From positions 1 to 15,970 of the forward strand of contig JAHWKS010000017.1 of the NCBI GenBank assembly GCA_019347795.1: 15,970 nt of DNA, read 5' to 3'. Positions within the stretch are counted from its first letter, which is position 1, and each line of letters opens with the position of its first letter. This DNA is from Planctomycetota bacterium (GTDB lineage Bacteria > Planctomycetota > Planctomycetia > Pirellulales > Pirellulaceae). Of the stretch, positions 1-8,100 are shown in pieces. Both the position numbers and the translations under genes were made by a program. The notes under the pieces were generated by a model, which was given only the letters and a program-made list of their open reading frames with translations, searched no databases and was not told the DNA's origin.

Positions 1-1120
1 GTTTCCAACCGCCTCCCACGCCCGCCATCACCAGCAGCAACAGGAACGCGAACGCCGGCCAGGGGGAGGAGCCTGTCTCCGCGCCCCCCGCCATGAATCG
101 CTGAACGCGCGGTCCGAAGTGCGACCAGACTTCGGGAACCCGTCGGGCATACACCAGCGAGCCAAAGAGCATCAGGAACGGCAGATGCCGCACGTGGCGC
201 CCGGCGAGCACGATGCCGAGCGCAAACACCGCCGTCTCCGCCCAGAACCGCTTGCGGCTGCTCAAGAGCCACATCGCGGCGGGAACGATCGCGCTGGCCA
301 CGTAGCACGCCTGCAGGATTGCATTGTGCATGAACACGGACCGCCATTCGGTGATCGCCGGACGAGGCAGCGTCACGGCGAACAGCACGTACCGCCAATA
401 TTCGATTCCATAGGGGTTCACGAGCGTCGCTCCCCAGGCGGCCGTCATCACCGCGCCGAGAAACCTCAGTTCCTGCCGGCGCCGCGGTCCTCGCCACGCC
501 TCGACGACGAACCCCAGCCAGAACACGCTGAACACCCCCAGTCCGGCGACGAACCCGGCGTGCAGATTCGTCCAAGCAAGCATCAGGAGGGGAACCAGGC
601 ACAGCCCCAGCCGCTTGCCCGGCCGATGCCCATCGCAGATCACCAAGAGCCACGCCATCGCCGCGTACGTGAACATCTGCGGGCGGACGCGGAAGAACTG
701 CGACATCACGGTGATTCCGAAGATCGCCAGAACCAGCACCGCGGCCGGCGGCGCCTTTCGCCGCACGCAGATGACTCCCACGGCGGCGACGGTCGCGGCC
801 AACAACGTGGCGCGCAGCACCATCAGCCCCTCGGCGCCGGCGGCCGTGTACGCCACGGCGAAACTCCACTCTGTGAGCCATTCATGGTTGGTCCACGCGG
901 CGCCGGCGGCCGTGTAGGAATACGGGTCCACGCGGGCCAGCCGACCTTCATCACGATGGGCGAGTCCGAATCGGAGATGCCCCCACAAGTCCGGGTCGGC
1001 CATCGTGTGCAGCGCGTTCCCCGTAAACAGCACCACAATGGCGACCACGGTCCAGATCCAGGCGGCCCGCGAGGGACCAGCGGTCGATAACGGCGCTCTG
1101 TGGCTCGATAAAGAGATCAT
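1..1120 (-). CDS. Polytopic membrane protein, GT-C glycosyltransferase-like (3' end outside window)
   Basis: The minus strand is open from an ATG at 1120 to the window edge (373 codons, no stop), so the C-terminus is missing. The start is supported by GGGAG five bases upstream and an in-frame TAG 13 codons upstream. One hydrophobic segment lies at residues 21-35, followed by the motif DPDLWGHLRFG (about 42-52), D65-P-Y-S and HEWLTEW (79-85). Several more Leu/Val/Ala-rich membrane spans follow, with an 'RVRPQMFTY' segment and a later 'NPYGIEYWRY...ITEW' segment. This order (DPDxWxHL, then D-x-[FY]-S, EWL, RPQ, NPYG, EW) is familiar from a widespread family of bacterial integral membrane proteins that resemble lipid-linked-sugar glycosyltransferases; the acidic loop after the first span would be the candidate catalytic site. 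Family membership is recalled and the enzymatic role is inferred. It is divergent from the SDR gene at 1318. Confidence 0.75.
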   Translation of the reverse strand, partial: MISLSSHRAPLSTAGPSRAAWIWTVVAIVVLFTGNALHTMADPDLWGHLRFGLAHRDEGRLARVDPYSYTAAGAAWTNHEWLTEWSFAVAYTAAGAEGLMVLRATLLAATVAAVGVICVRRKAPPAAVLVLAIFGITVMSQFFRVRPQMFTYAAMAWLLVICDGHRPGKRLGLCLVPLLMLAWTNLHAGFVAGLGVFSVFWLGFVVEAWRGPRRRQELRFLGAVMTAAWGATLVNPYGIEYWRYVLFAVTLPRPAITEWRSVFMHNAILQACYVASAIVPAAMWLLSSRKRFWAETAVFALGIVLAGRHVRHLPFLMLFGSLVYARRVPEVWSHFGPRVQRFMAGGAETGSSPWPAFAFLLLLVMAGVGGGWK

Positions 1121-1317
1121 CGAGGCTCCCAGTCGTGTGGAGTGGCAGAATCCCTAAGGGAAGGTTAGGCCGCCGGGAAGCGGCGTCAAACGGGTTCTCC
1201 GGGATCCGTTGAGGAGGATACTGACGGTAAATCGGCATGGTCGAAGCAGTCGCCGTGAATTACCTTTGGTGCAAAATCTCAGGCGACCCCTGAGGAAATC
1301 AACTTCGCGCGATACAG
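1121..1317. other. Divergent intergenic region
   Basis: These 197 bp separate the divergent membrane-protein and SDR genes and must hold both promoters. I see GGGAG serving the minus-strand gene. On the plus strand there is a GAGG at 1292-1295, too far (22 bases) from the TTG at 1318 to be an ordinary ribosome binding site. No convincing -35/-10 pair was found on either strand. Confidence 0.4.
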
Positions 1318-2340
1318 TTGCTTGTGGCCAAGGTTCTCATTACCGGCGCTTCGGGATTTGTCGGCGGGCATCTGGCCGCGGCGCTGGTCCAGCATGGCGC
1401 CGCGGTGCGATGTCTGGTGCGGCCTGCGTCGTCCACGCGGTATCTGGATCCGTTGGAAGCCGAGATTGTCTGCTGCGAGCCGAATGACGCGGCGGCGCTG
1501 CAAGCGGCCCTGGCGGACGTGGATACCGTCTACCACGTTGCCGGCGCCCTCGCGGACCGACGGCGGGGCGACTTGCGGCGAGCGAACGTCGATCTCGCCG
1601 GCCAGTTCGCTTCGCTCTGCGCCGCACGGCCGAACCCGCCGCGGTTCATTCACGTATCGTCGGTCGCAGCTGCGGGGCCTGTTCCGCGAGGAACGGTTCG
1701 CGAGCCCGCGGACCCGCCGCAGCCGGTATCGAAATACGGACGCAGCAAGCTGGAGGGAGAGAAGCGAATCGCCGCTCATGCCGCGGAGATGCCGATCACC
1801 GTCGTTCGGCCGGGCGCGGTGTTCGGCGAGCGAGATCGGGCCTCGGCCACGATCTTCCAGTCAATTCGCTGGTGGCGATGCCATCCGATCGTCGGCTTCC
1901 GCACGCCGCCGCTGTCGGTCATTCACGTCGCGGACCTGGTGGAAATCCTGCTCCGCGCCGCCGATCGCGGGCAGCGCGTCAGCGCCGATCGGGAGGAGCA
2001 GCAGACCGGTCGCGGTTTTTACTTTGCATGCCTCGAGGAACATCCCACCTACGCCGAGCTCGGCGCCATGGTCCGCAAGGCCGTGAACCGCCGCATCGCC
2101 GTGCCGGCGCCGATCCCGCTGCCGATCGCCTGGCCCATCGCCGCGATCAACCAGATGCTAGCGCGCATCGGCCTGGGAAACCCGCTCTTCAACCCCGACA
2201 AGATTCGCGAAGCATCCGCCTCCTCCTGGGCCTGCTCCCCGACGGCGACCTTCCGAGACCTCGAGTTCACTCCGCCCGTGCCCTTCCAAGACCGGCTACG
2301 CCAGACCGCCGAATGGTATCGTAAGGAGCGATGGATCTGA
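1318..2340 (+). CDS. NAD(P)-dependent epimerase/dehydratase, SDR family
   Basis: This 340-residue protein has the Rossmann glycine motif GASGFVG at residues 10-16, just after a hydrophobic beta-strand (VLIT). Catalytic residues of the short-chain dehydrogenase/reductase family are visible: S114/S115 in 'IHVSS' and Y140-x3-K144 in 'YGRSK'. The extended-SDR signature 'VVRPGAVFGERD' follows at about 162-173. Length and motifs match extended or atypical SDRs acting on nucleotide sugars, or 3-beta-hydroxysteroid dehydrogenase-like members; the substrate cannot be told. An in-frame stop at 1291 limits the start to TTG 1318 or GTG 1324; neither has a good Shine-Dalgarno sequence, so the exact start is uncertain by two codons. 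The gene stands alone on the plus strand, divergent from the membrane protein and convergent with rhlE. Stop TGA at 2338-2340. Confidence 0.88.
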   Translation: MLVAKVLITGASGFVGGHLAAALVQHGAAVRCLVRPASSTRYLDPLEAEIVCCEPNDAAALQAALADVDTVYHVAGALADRRRGDLRRANVDLAGQFASLCAARPNPPRFIHVSSVAAAGPVPRGTVREPADPPQPVSKYGRSKLEGEKRIAAHAAEMPITVVRPGAVFGERDRASATIFQSIRWWRCHPIVGFRTPPLSVIHVADLVEILLRAADRGQRVSADREEQQTGRGFYFACLEEHPTYAELGAMVRKAVNRRIAVPAPIPLPIAWPIAAINQMLARIGLGNPLFNPDKIREASASSWACSPTATFRDLEFTPPVPFQDRLRQTAEWYRKERWI

Positions 2341-2368
2341 ATCAAATGCGCGCCGTTGCGAATAGGGA

Positions 2369-2441
2369 AACGCAAAAGACGCGAAGGTCGCAAAAGGACT
2401 CCGGCGATGGCGTCTTTCGCGTCTCTCGCGCCCTTTGCGTT
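2369..2441. repeat. Long imperfect palindrome of 'CGCAAAAGACGCGAAGG' type between convergent genes
   Basis: The left arm (about 2369-2397, starting aacgcaaaagacgcgaagg) and the right arm (about 2413-2441, ending ccctttgcgtt) are near reverse complements over about 29 bases with a few mismatches and a short loop. It sits 29 bp after the SDR stop and about 60 bp after the rhlE stop. It could therefore act as a bidirectional stem-loop terminator, although no T-tract follows the stem on either strand. The arms consist of near-periodic 'cgcaaaag / cgcgaagg' words, a style I associate with dispersed intergenic repeats in planctomycetes and some other phyla. The palindrome is seen directly; dispersed-repeat status is inferred. 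Confidence 0.6.
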
Positions 2442-2502
2442 GACTTCCGAGTCATGCAGCATGAATCGGCGCCGACGGGCTTGGTCTCATCGCGGCTGGC
2501 GA

Positions 2503-3741
2503 TCACACCGTCTGTTTGCGTTGGCGGCGACGCCGCTTGTGTGGGGTGGCCGCGGTTGGCTTCCGAGGCGCCTGCTTCGTCGATAGGGCCGGCGCCGTGC
2601 CGGAGATTTCGCCCGCGCGTTCGGCGGGGATCGCATCTCCGAGCAGGCGTTCGATGTCGCGCAGCATCTTGCGCTCCAGCGGGCTGCAGAACGAGAATGC
2701 GGTCCCGCTGGCGCCGGCGCGGGCGGTGCGGCCGATGCGGTGGATGTAGCTCTCCGGCTCGTGCGGAAGATCGTAGTTGATCACGTGCGACACGTCGTCC
2801 ACGTCCAGGCCGCGGGCGGCGATGTCGGTCGCGACCAGCACCCGCGTCCGACCGGTGCGGAAGCCGTGCAGGGCCTGGCTGCGGGCGTTCTGGGATTTGT
2901 CGCTGTGGATGGCGTCGGCGCGGACTTTATCGGCCCGCAGTTGCCGCGAGACGCTTTCCGCCCGCCGCTTGGTGCGGGTGAACACCAGCACGCGATGCAA
3001 CTCGTCCCCTTCGAGCAATCGCTGCAGCAAGTCGCGTTTGCCCTCCTGCGAGACGTGGAGCACGCGTTGGTCGATCCGCCCCACCGGCGACGAAACCGGC
3101 GTGACCGCCACGCGAAGCGGATCGGTCAGCAGCGAGTCCGCCAGGCCGGCAATGCTCTCGGGCATGGTGGCCGAGAAGAAGAGCGACTGCCGCCGCGACG
3201 GGAGCGCCGCCACGATTCGCCGGATGTCGGGCAAGAAGCCCATATCGAGCATCCGATCGGCTTCGTCGAGCACGAAAATCTCCAGCTTGTCCAGCCGGAC
3301 GTGCCGCTGCTGCATCAGGTCTTGCAGGCGACCGGGAGTGGCCACCAGCACGTGCACGCCCTTGTTCAAGGCTTGCACCTGCGCATATTGGCCGACGCCG
3401 CCGAAGATCACCGTCGAGCGAATCGGCAGATAACGGCCGTACTCGCGGAAGCTTTGGCCGATTTGTGCCGCCAGTTCCCGCGTGGGCGCCAGCACCAGGG
3501 CCTGCGGGGCTCGCTTGATGGCGGGACGTCCGGCGGCCGATAGGCGATGCAGGATCGGCAGCGCGAAGGCCGCGGTCTTTCCCGAGCCGGTCTGGGCGCA
3601 ACCCAACAGGTCGCGTCCTTCAAGCAAGGCGGGAATCGCCGCCGACTGGATCGGCGTCGGCAGCGTGTAGCCCGCGTCCGCGATTGCACGGTGGATCGGC
3701 TCGGCCAGGGGCAGGTCGTGAAATTTGGTGTAAGACTTCAA
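2503..3741 (-). CDS. rhlE: ATP-dependent RNA helicase, DEAD-box, RhlE type
   Basis: This 412-residue protein has the full DEAD-box motif series: Q-motif region (F7 to Q32), motif I AQTGSGKT (49-56), PTREL (86-90), TPGR (135-138), motif II DEAD (159-162), SAT (190-192), [10 protein letters not shown] (304-313) and [10 protein letters not shown] (334-343). The two RecA-like domains end near residue 372. A short basic tail rich in Lys/Arg and Pro follows, common in RhlE-like helicases and thought to bind RNA. It should unwind RNA duplexes in the cytoplasm (ribosome assembly, mRNA turnover, cold response). The start is TTG at 3741, well supported by AAGGA six bases upstream and by the family's usual N-terminal spacing. 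It begins 25 bp after the SET-domain gene's stop on the same strand, so the two are probably co-transcribed. The symbol is assigned by family resemblance and could equally be a generic DEAD-box paralogue. Confidence 0.93.
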   Translation of the reverse strand: MKSYTKFHDLPLAEPIHRAIADAGYTLPTPIQSAAIPALLEGRDLLGCAQTGSGKTAAFALPILHRLSAAGRPAIKRAPQALVLAPTRELAAQIGQSFREYGRYLPIRSTVIFGGVGQYAQVQALNKGVHVLVATPGRLQDLMQQRHVRLDKLEIFVLDEADRMLDMGFLPDIRRIVAALPSRRQSLFFSATMPESIAGLADSLLTDPLRVAVTPVSSPVGRIDQRVLHVSQEGKRDLLQRLLEGDELHRVLVFTRTKRRAESVSRQLRADKVRADAIHSDKSQNARSQALHGFRTGRTRVLVATDIAARGLDVDDVSHVINYDLPHEPESYIHRIGRTARAGASGTAFSFCSPLERKMLRDIERLLGDAIPAERAGEISGTAPALSTKQAPRKPTAATPHKRRRRQRKQTV

Positions 3742-3766
3742 AGTAGTTCCTTGGTATTGGCTTGTG

Positions 3767-4240
3767 TTAGTTTTGTTGCTGGTGGGCGAGCTCTCCTACG
3801 TCGGCGAGCTCCTCGGGATCGACGACCCAGCCGCGGCACGCATCGGCGCCGCACATGCAGGGAATGGCCGACTCGGCCGACCAGGCGTAATCGATCGTGA
3901 TCTCCTCGCCGGGGCGGATGGCCTCCAAAGCGCGAAGGCGGATCACGTGGCGAAGCTCGCCGGCCTGTTCACAAAAGCCGGTGTAATCGACGAGTTCGCC
4001 GTTGGGCTGACAACTATGGTTCAGGAACCGGAAGGGGGCGGCCGGCTCCAGCACGGTTCCCTCGTCCAAGTCGATGCAGTAGGCCGACCAGTAGTCCGGA
4101 TCGGCGATGACGGTTCCTTCGACCTCGGCGATGGTTTCACCCGCGCGAAAGCGGCGGCGTGCAAAGACGCCTTGGCCGCACGTCGCCGCGTCCACAAAGA
4201 CCGCGCGGCTGGCGCGCTTCATCCGCGCTGGACGGACCAT
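3767..4240 (-). CDS. SET-domain protein (putative protein-lysine methyltransferase)
   Basis: A compact SET domain fills the protein (157 residues from the ATG at 4240). Motifs are GQGVFA (22-27), [10 protein letters not shown] (71-80), and [10 protein letters not shown] (111-120, including the catalytic-type tyrosine). A post-SET cysteine cluster C-M-C-x4-C follows at 128-135; with the Cys of NHSC this gives the usual four zinc ligands. SET enzymes transfer methyl from S-adenosylmethionine to lysine side chains; the substrate here is unknown. I chose ATG 4240 because GGAGG lies four bases upstream. An in-frame TTG at 4294 has no ribosome binding site, and a second ATG lies at 4222. It precedes rhlE by 25 bp and follows the RRM gene, so a substrate among RNA-binding proteins is conceivable but unproven. 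Stop TAA at 3767-3769. Confidence 0.85.
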   Translation of the reverse strand: MVRPARMKRASRAVFVDAATCGQGVFARRRFRAGETIAEVEGTVIADPDYWSAYCIDLDEGTVLEPAAPFRFLNHSCQPNGELVDYTGFCEQAGELRHVIRLRALEAIRPGEEITIDYAWSAESAIPCMCGADACRGWVVDPEELADVGELAHQQQN

Positions 4241-4270
4241 CCGGCCTCCGACGTTGAAGAAGATTGCCCG

Positions 4271-4291
4271 CTGAAGCCCCGCCGGCTTCGG
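4271..4291 (-). other. Small hairpin in the SET-gene leader
   Basis: GAAGCC (4273-4278) and GGCTTC (4284-4289) form a perfect six-base-pair stem around a CCGCC loop, extendable by a G-T and a C-G pair. It lies about 30 bases upstream of the chosen SET start, just after the RRM terminator-like hairpin. It may be a second part of the RRM 3' end or a leader structure; no T-tract follows it. Confidence 0.35.
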
Positions 4292-4313
4292 CAAGATGGG
4301 CGCGAAACGAGAG

Positions 4314-4344
4314 GGCGCCGCTGCTCACCTCGAGCAGCGGCGTC
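4314..4344 (-). terminator. Terminator-like hairpin after the RRM gene
   Basis: A ten-base perfect inverted repeat, GCCGCTGCTC (4317-4326) and GAGCAGCGGC (4332-4341), has a five-base loop. It extends outward by further pairs, including one G-T wobble, to 4314/4344. It lies 27 bp downstream of the RRM stop on the minus strand. The following minus-strand sequence is only weakly T-rich (TCTCGTTTCG), so termination may be partial and allow read-through into SET-rhlE. Confidence 0.6.
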
Positions 4345-4370
4345 AATGCGCCTTGCCTCAAGCGGCTGAA

Positions 4371-4736
4371 TTAGTAGCCGCGACGTCCGCCGCCGCCGTA
4401 ACCGCCGCCTCCGCCGCCGCCGCGATAGCCGCCGCCACCGCCGCCGCCACGGCCCCCGCGGCCGCCGCCGCCTCCGCCGCCGCCGCGACGATCGTCGCGC
4501 GGCCGGGCTTCGTTCACGGTGATGGTGCGGCCTTGCAGATCGGCCCCGTTGAGGGCTTCGATCGCCTGGTCGGCGCCGTCGTTCATCTCCACAAACCCGA
4601 AGCCGCGCGAGCGGCCCGTGTCGCGGTCCATGACCACTTGGGCCGAGGTCACTTCGCCGTACTCGGCGAACGCCTCGCGGAGGTCATCGGAGGTGGTGGT
4701 GTAGGAAAGATTTCCCACGTACAAATTCTTGCTCAT
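4371..4736 (-). CDS. Glycine-rich RNA-binding protein with one RRM
   Basis: This 121-residue protein has a single N-terminal RNA recognition motif with RNP2 LYVGNL (5-10) and RNP1 RGFGFVEM (44-51), both with the aromatic residues that stack on RNA bases. A C-terminal tail (about 81-121) of Gly with RGG/GRG and a few Tyr follows. This layout matches bacterial (cyanobacterial and planctomycete) Rbp-like glycine-rich RRM proteins, often cold-induced RNA chaperones. The start ATG at 4734-4736 has AAGGA five bases upstream; in-frame upstream extension lacks RRM similarity. A sigma70-like promoter at 4961-4988 implies a long leader of about 220 bases, as in many cold-shock genes. The downstream SET and RhlE genes are on the same strand, giving an RNA-handling cluster. 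The tail-coding DNA (about 4380-4500) is a GCC/GCG-rich simple-sequence tract prone to length change. Confidence 0.92.
   Translation of the reverse strand: MSKNLYVGNLSYTTTSDDLREAFAEYGEVTSAQVVMDRDTGRSRGFGFVEMNDGADQAIEALNGADLQGRTITVNEARPRDDRRGGGGGGGGRGGRGGGGGGGYRGGGGGGGYGGGGRRGY
4380..4496. repeat. Low-complexity CCG/CCGCC-rich tract encoding the Gly/Arg tail
   Basis: Nearly continuous ccgccg/ccgcct words encode the glycine-rich tail of the RRM protein on the minus strand. Such a tract is likely to vary in length by slippage. It also produces meaningless Ala/Pro-rich reading frames on the plus strand. Confidence 0.8.
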
Positions 4737-4847
4737 CGTCGTCCTTTGCGAGCCGGTGCGGCTCATCGTAAAACAGGGATATTCACAACCGTCGGCCATC
4801 GACGGCGGCGAAGATCAAAGCGAGGCCAGCAGCCGCTTGTCGAACTT

Positions 4848-4892
4848 GGAAACCGTGAGCGCAGAGGACGCAGAGCGGGAACACCAAGAGGG
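4848..4892. repeat. Purine-rich 'CGCAGAGGACGCAGAG' intergenic repeat
   Basis: The stretch gaaaccgtgagcgcagagg...cgcagagcggg...ccaagaggg has the near-periodic 'cgcagagga' word structure of dispersed intergenic repeats seen in many environmental bacterial genomes. Its style resembles that of the arms of the palindrome at 2369-2441. It lies inside the predicted RRM leader. Only this copy is in the window, so dispersal is inferred from recall, not shown. Confidence 0.4.
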
Positions 4893-4960
4893 CAAACACG
4901 CGGATCGTTCATGGCGTGCGTGATCTTCCACCCGGAGGCGTCGGCCTCCCAGGTCCGGGA

Positions 4961-4988
4961 ATTATACCACCTCTTCCGCGTCGGTAAA
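4961..4988 (-). promoter_or_regulatory. Sigma70-like promoter for the RRM gene
   Basis: On the minus strand a perfect -10 TATAAT (4961-4966) is preceded, after a 16-base spacer, by TTTACC (4983-4988), a partial match to TTGACA. Transcription would start near 4954 and give a leader of about 220 bases before the ATG at 4736. It lies between genes and in the right orientation. This is a sequence match only. Confidence 0.55.
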
Positions 4989-5068
4989 TGTCCATTGGGT
5001 AAAGATTTTGGAAAATCGCGACAGGCCGGGCAAGGAGGACTGATTGTGCTCTCGGCAGAGGTTGTCTC

Positions 5069-5096
5069 CAGCCCCGGCCGATGGCGGCCGAGGCTG
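5069..5096 (-). terminator. Stem-loop after the large beta-helix gene
   Basis: CAGCCCCGGCCG (5069-5080) pairs with CGGCCGAGGCTG (5085-5096) around an ATGG loop: 11 of 12 positions pair. It begins 18 bp after the stop codon at 5115. In the minus direction a TTTT precedes the stem rather than following it, so it is not a canonical intrinsic terminator. It may protect the 3' end or assist factor-dependent termination. Confidence 0.4.
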
Positions 5097-5114
5097 AAAA
5101 CGTCGCCATTCCGG

Positions 5115-8100
5115 TTATCCCGCCTCATTGATGGCGGTGTAGACGTCGTTGGCCATCAGCCGGAGCGATTCCTCGTCCAGATCGATCAACGCGTCGCCGA
5201 GGCCGTCGGAGTCGAGGTCGTCGTACAGCAGCCCATTGCGCGACATGCGGTTGGTGGCCAGCAGCAGGTCGATAATCTGCACGTCGCTGTTGTCGGCCAC
5301 GTTGAACGCCGCGCCGTTGGCGCCGACGTTGACAAAGGTCGAGCCGACCCCGCCGATCGTGACGTCAAAGCCGAACGATTCAACCCCGGCCACCAGGCTG
5401 CTGTCCGCCGTGTTCGTCACGAAATGGAACTCGACGAACGACTGCTTGGTGATGTAGGTGGCCAAGGCGACCGCCATGACCTGCGCGTCCACCTTGGGCG
5501 GGCCGCCGGGGGCCGTGCGGGCGTTTCGCTTGAACAAGCTCTCGTAGAAATCCGCCACCTGCACGTTCGTCATGGGGTCACTTGCGGACGCGTCGCCGTT
5601 CGCGTCCCCCAACCTGCCGTACATGTTCGGGAACGTTTCTGACAAGTACGTGGCGAGCAGCGTGGAACTGTTGCTCCCGTTGAGCGACTCGATCAGCGCC
5701 TGGCCATTCTTGTTCTGCCAGTAACCGATGGTGGCCGTCTGGCCCGAGCCGAGCGTCCCGCCGTCCACGCGCTCGCCGAAGTTGTAGTTGATCCCCGTTG
5801 AGCCGGGAGCGGCCAGAACGACGCCGGTGAACTGGTCGTTCGTGGTCGAGAGCGCCGGCGAACCGCCGTTGTTATCACCCGTGAGCACGCCGTTCACGTA
5901 GCCGACCACGTCCTTGCCGTCGATGTAGCCGGCGGGCTGGGATTCGCCGATCGTGTACGTTCCCGGCCGCAGATCGACGAATTCGAAGATGCCCTGGGAG
6001 TCGGTCGTCTGCGATAGACTGATGGCGTTGCCCCGATCATCGCTCCCGCTGACGGTGATCGACGCGCCGCCGACGGCGTATTCGCCAAAGTCCACGCCGC
6101 CGTCGTCATCGAAATCCTCCCAGACCAAACCCTGAAGCGAGGAGGGCAGGATCTCGGCGAAGTTATACCCGTCGGTATCCAACTGCGTGCCGGCCGCGCC
6201 AATCGCAATGCCGATAATCGCGTTGCTGTCGGCGTTGTTGGCGAGCGTACCGTTGTCGCTCGGCGTGTCATCGAGATTGCCGATTGACTCCTTTCCATCC
6301 AAAAACCCGCTCGGCTGCGCCTGCTGGCGGATGGTGTAGGTTCCGGCGCCAACGGCGCCAAAATCGAATTCGTAGGCGCCCTGGCCGTCGGTCGTCGCGC
6401 TGGCCACGACCGATCCGTTGGATCCATTGACCAACTCGATGACCACACCCGCCAAGCCGTCCTCCCCGACGTCAAGCAAGCCGTCGTTGTCGAGGTCGTT
6501 GAAGACCTGCCCGCGGAGATCGACTACGTTCAGAACCTTCACGACCGTTGTATAGTCGTTGAATCCGCCGTCCTTATCCTGAATGCGGCCGCGGACCGTG
6601 TAATCCCCCGGCGCCAGCAAGACCGAAGCGGACGCGTCCGTAACACTCCCCAGCTCGCCGGTATCAGCGAAGTCGCCGTCGTTGTTGAAGTCGTAGCTGT
6701 AGAGGAACCCCGCCGCCGTATCGGCGCTGGACGGATCGAACTGGTTCGAGAACGCGACGGTGACCGGATTATCCTCGACGACTGGCCCGTTGTTGGAGAA
6801 CGTGGCGGTTGGGGCGAGGTTGTTTACAGTCACGGTGAGCGTGTCGCTGTGGGCCAGGCCACGGCCGTCCTCGACGAGCAGAGAAACGGTGTAGGCGCCG
6901 TCATCGGCATAGCTGTGAATCGGTGTAGGCCCGGTGGCGGTGTGGCCGTCGCCGAAGTCCCAGTAATAGCTAAGCGCGTCCCCATCGGGGTCGGTCGAGC
7001 CGCGGCCGTCGAATTGAACCGTCGCCCCCTCGTCGGCTGTCTGATCCAGTCCGGCTTCGGCGACCGGCGCCTGGTTGAGCACCTGCTCGGTGAGCAGGCC
7101 CGCCGAGAATTCCGACGTGTTCCAGGGAATCAGAGGCGTGGACGAGTCCGCGTCGTGGTCGATCAGCGAAGTCGCCGTGGCGGTGATGAAGTGCCCGCCG
7201 GGGACGGCCGTGGGGAGCGTAACGCCGAAGCTCGCGTTCCCGTTACCGTCGGTCGTCACGTCCGCTGAGCCGAGGAACTGCTCCCCCTCGCCGAAGCCGC
7301 TCGGATCGCCCACCACGTTCGCGAAGAACTCGATGCGGAACGCGCTGTTCGGAGCGCCGTTGAGCGTGCCCTGAATCGTGGTTTCGGCGGCGGTCGCCGT
7401 GACAGAACTTAGCACGGGAAAGTTCTGCAGACCATTGGGGCCGGCGTCGGCGTCGCCGGAATCGTTGGCGGATACCCCGTTATTGCCATTGTCGATTCCG
7501 AGGCCCTGATTTCTGTGAATCGAATTGGCCCCAATTCGGATGCCTTGAACCGCATCCGACGGATGGGCGCCGACGTTCACGCCGTGGTTCCGGTTGGAGT
7601 GGATCGTGTTGCCCGCAATCGTAATCGCCGAGACGGTCCCATCCTGACCGACGTCCACGCCATGGCCGCCGTAGATTCCAGGTCCATTGTGGGCGATGAT
7701 ATTGCCGGCGCCCGCGTCGGAGCCGCCGATCAGATGGCCCGGGCCACGGAAGATGACAATCCCGTCGCTATGGTTTCCCAACGGGACCGCGCCGTCAGCG
7801 CCGACGCCGATGAAGTTGCCCTGTACGGTGTTGGTCCGAACCTGAAACATTTCGGTGTCGGGAGTGCCTAAGAAGACTCCGCCGTCGAAGTTGCCGCTGA
7901 TCACGTTACCTGCGCCGGGCGTCGCACCGCCGATGATCGTATTCTGCGCGTGTTTCAACCAGACGCCGCCTTGGACATTGCCGAGCGCCTTCAGGCCGGA
8001 AGCGTCCACGCCGATGTAGTTCCCCTGGATAACAACACCCGTCGCTGAGTTGTTACTCGTGTTGAAACCCGTCATTTTCACGCCCGCACCCTGATTTCCG

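Larger units (their letters stand above)
4737..5114. other. Intergenic region / long RRM leader
   Basis: These 378 bp between the beta-helix protein stop (5115) and the RRM start (4736) hold, from right to left on the minus strand: a stem-loop just after the large gene's stop (5069-5096), a sigma70-like promoter (4961-4988), a small GGAGGC/GCCTCC hairpin (about 4934-4949), and a dispersed-type purine-rich repeat (4848-4892). The AAGGA ribosome binding site of the RRM gene comes last. I see no coding sequence in it. Confidence 0.6.

Noticed and set aside
119..1090. Plus-strand 323-codon reading frame rich in His, Arg and Gln
   Set aside because: It lies wholly antisense to the membrane-protein gene, whose minus-strand frame has hydrophobic spans and conserved motifs. 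The plus product has no recognisable motif and the composition of a GC-rich shadow frame.
2740..3543. Plus-strand 267-codon frame over rhlE
   Set aside because: It is antisense to conserved helicase motifs; His/Arg/Val-rich with no family resemblance.
4296..5642. Plus-strand 448-codon reading frame starting in Ala-rich sequence
   Set aside because: It is antisense to the RRM gene's Gly-rich tail, then crosses the intergenic region and the 3' part of the beta-helix gene. The Ala runs are the complement of the GGC-type glycine codons.
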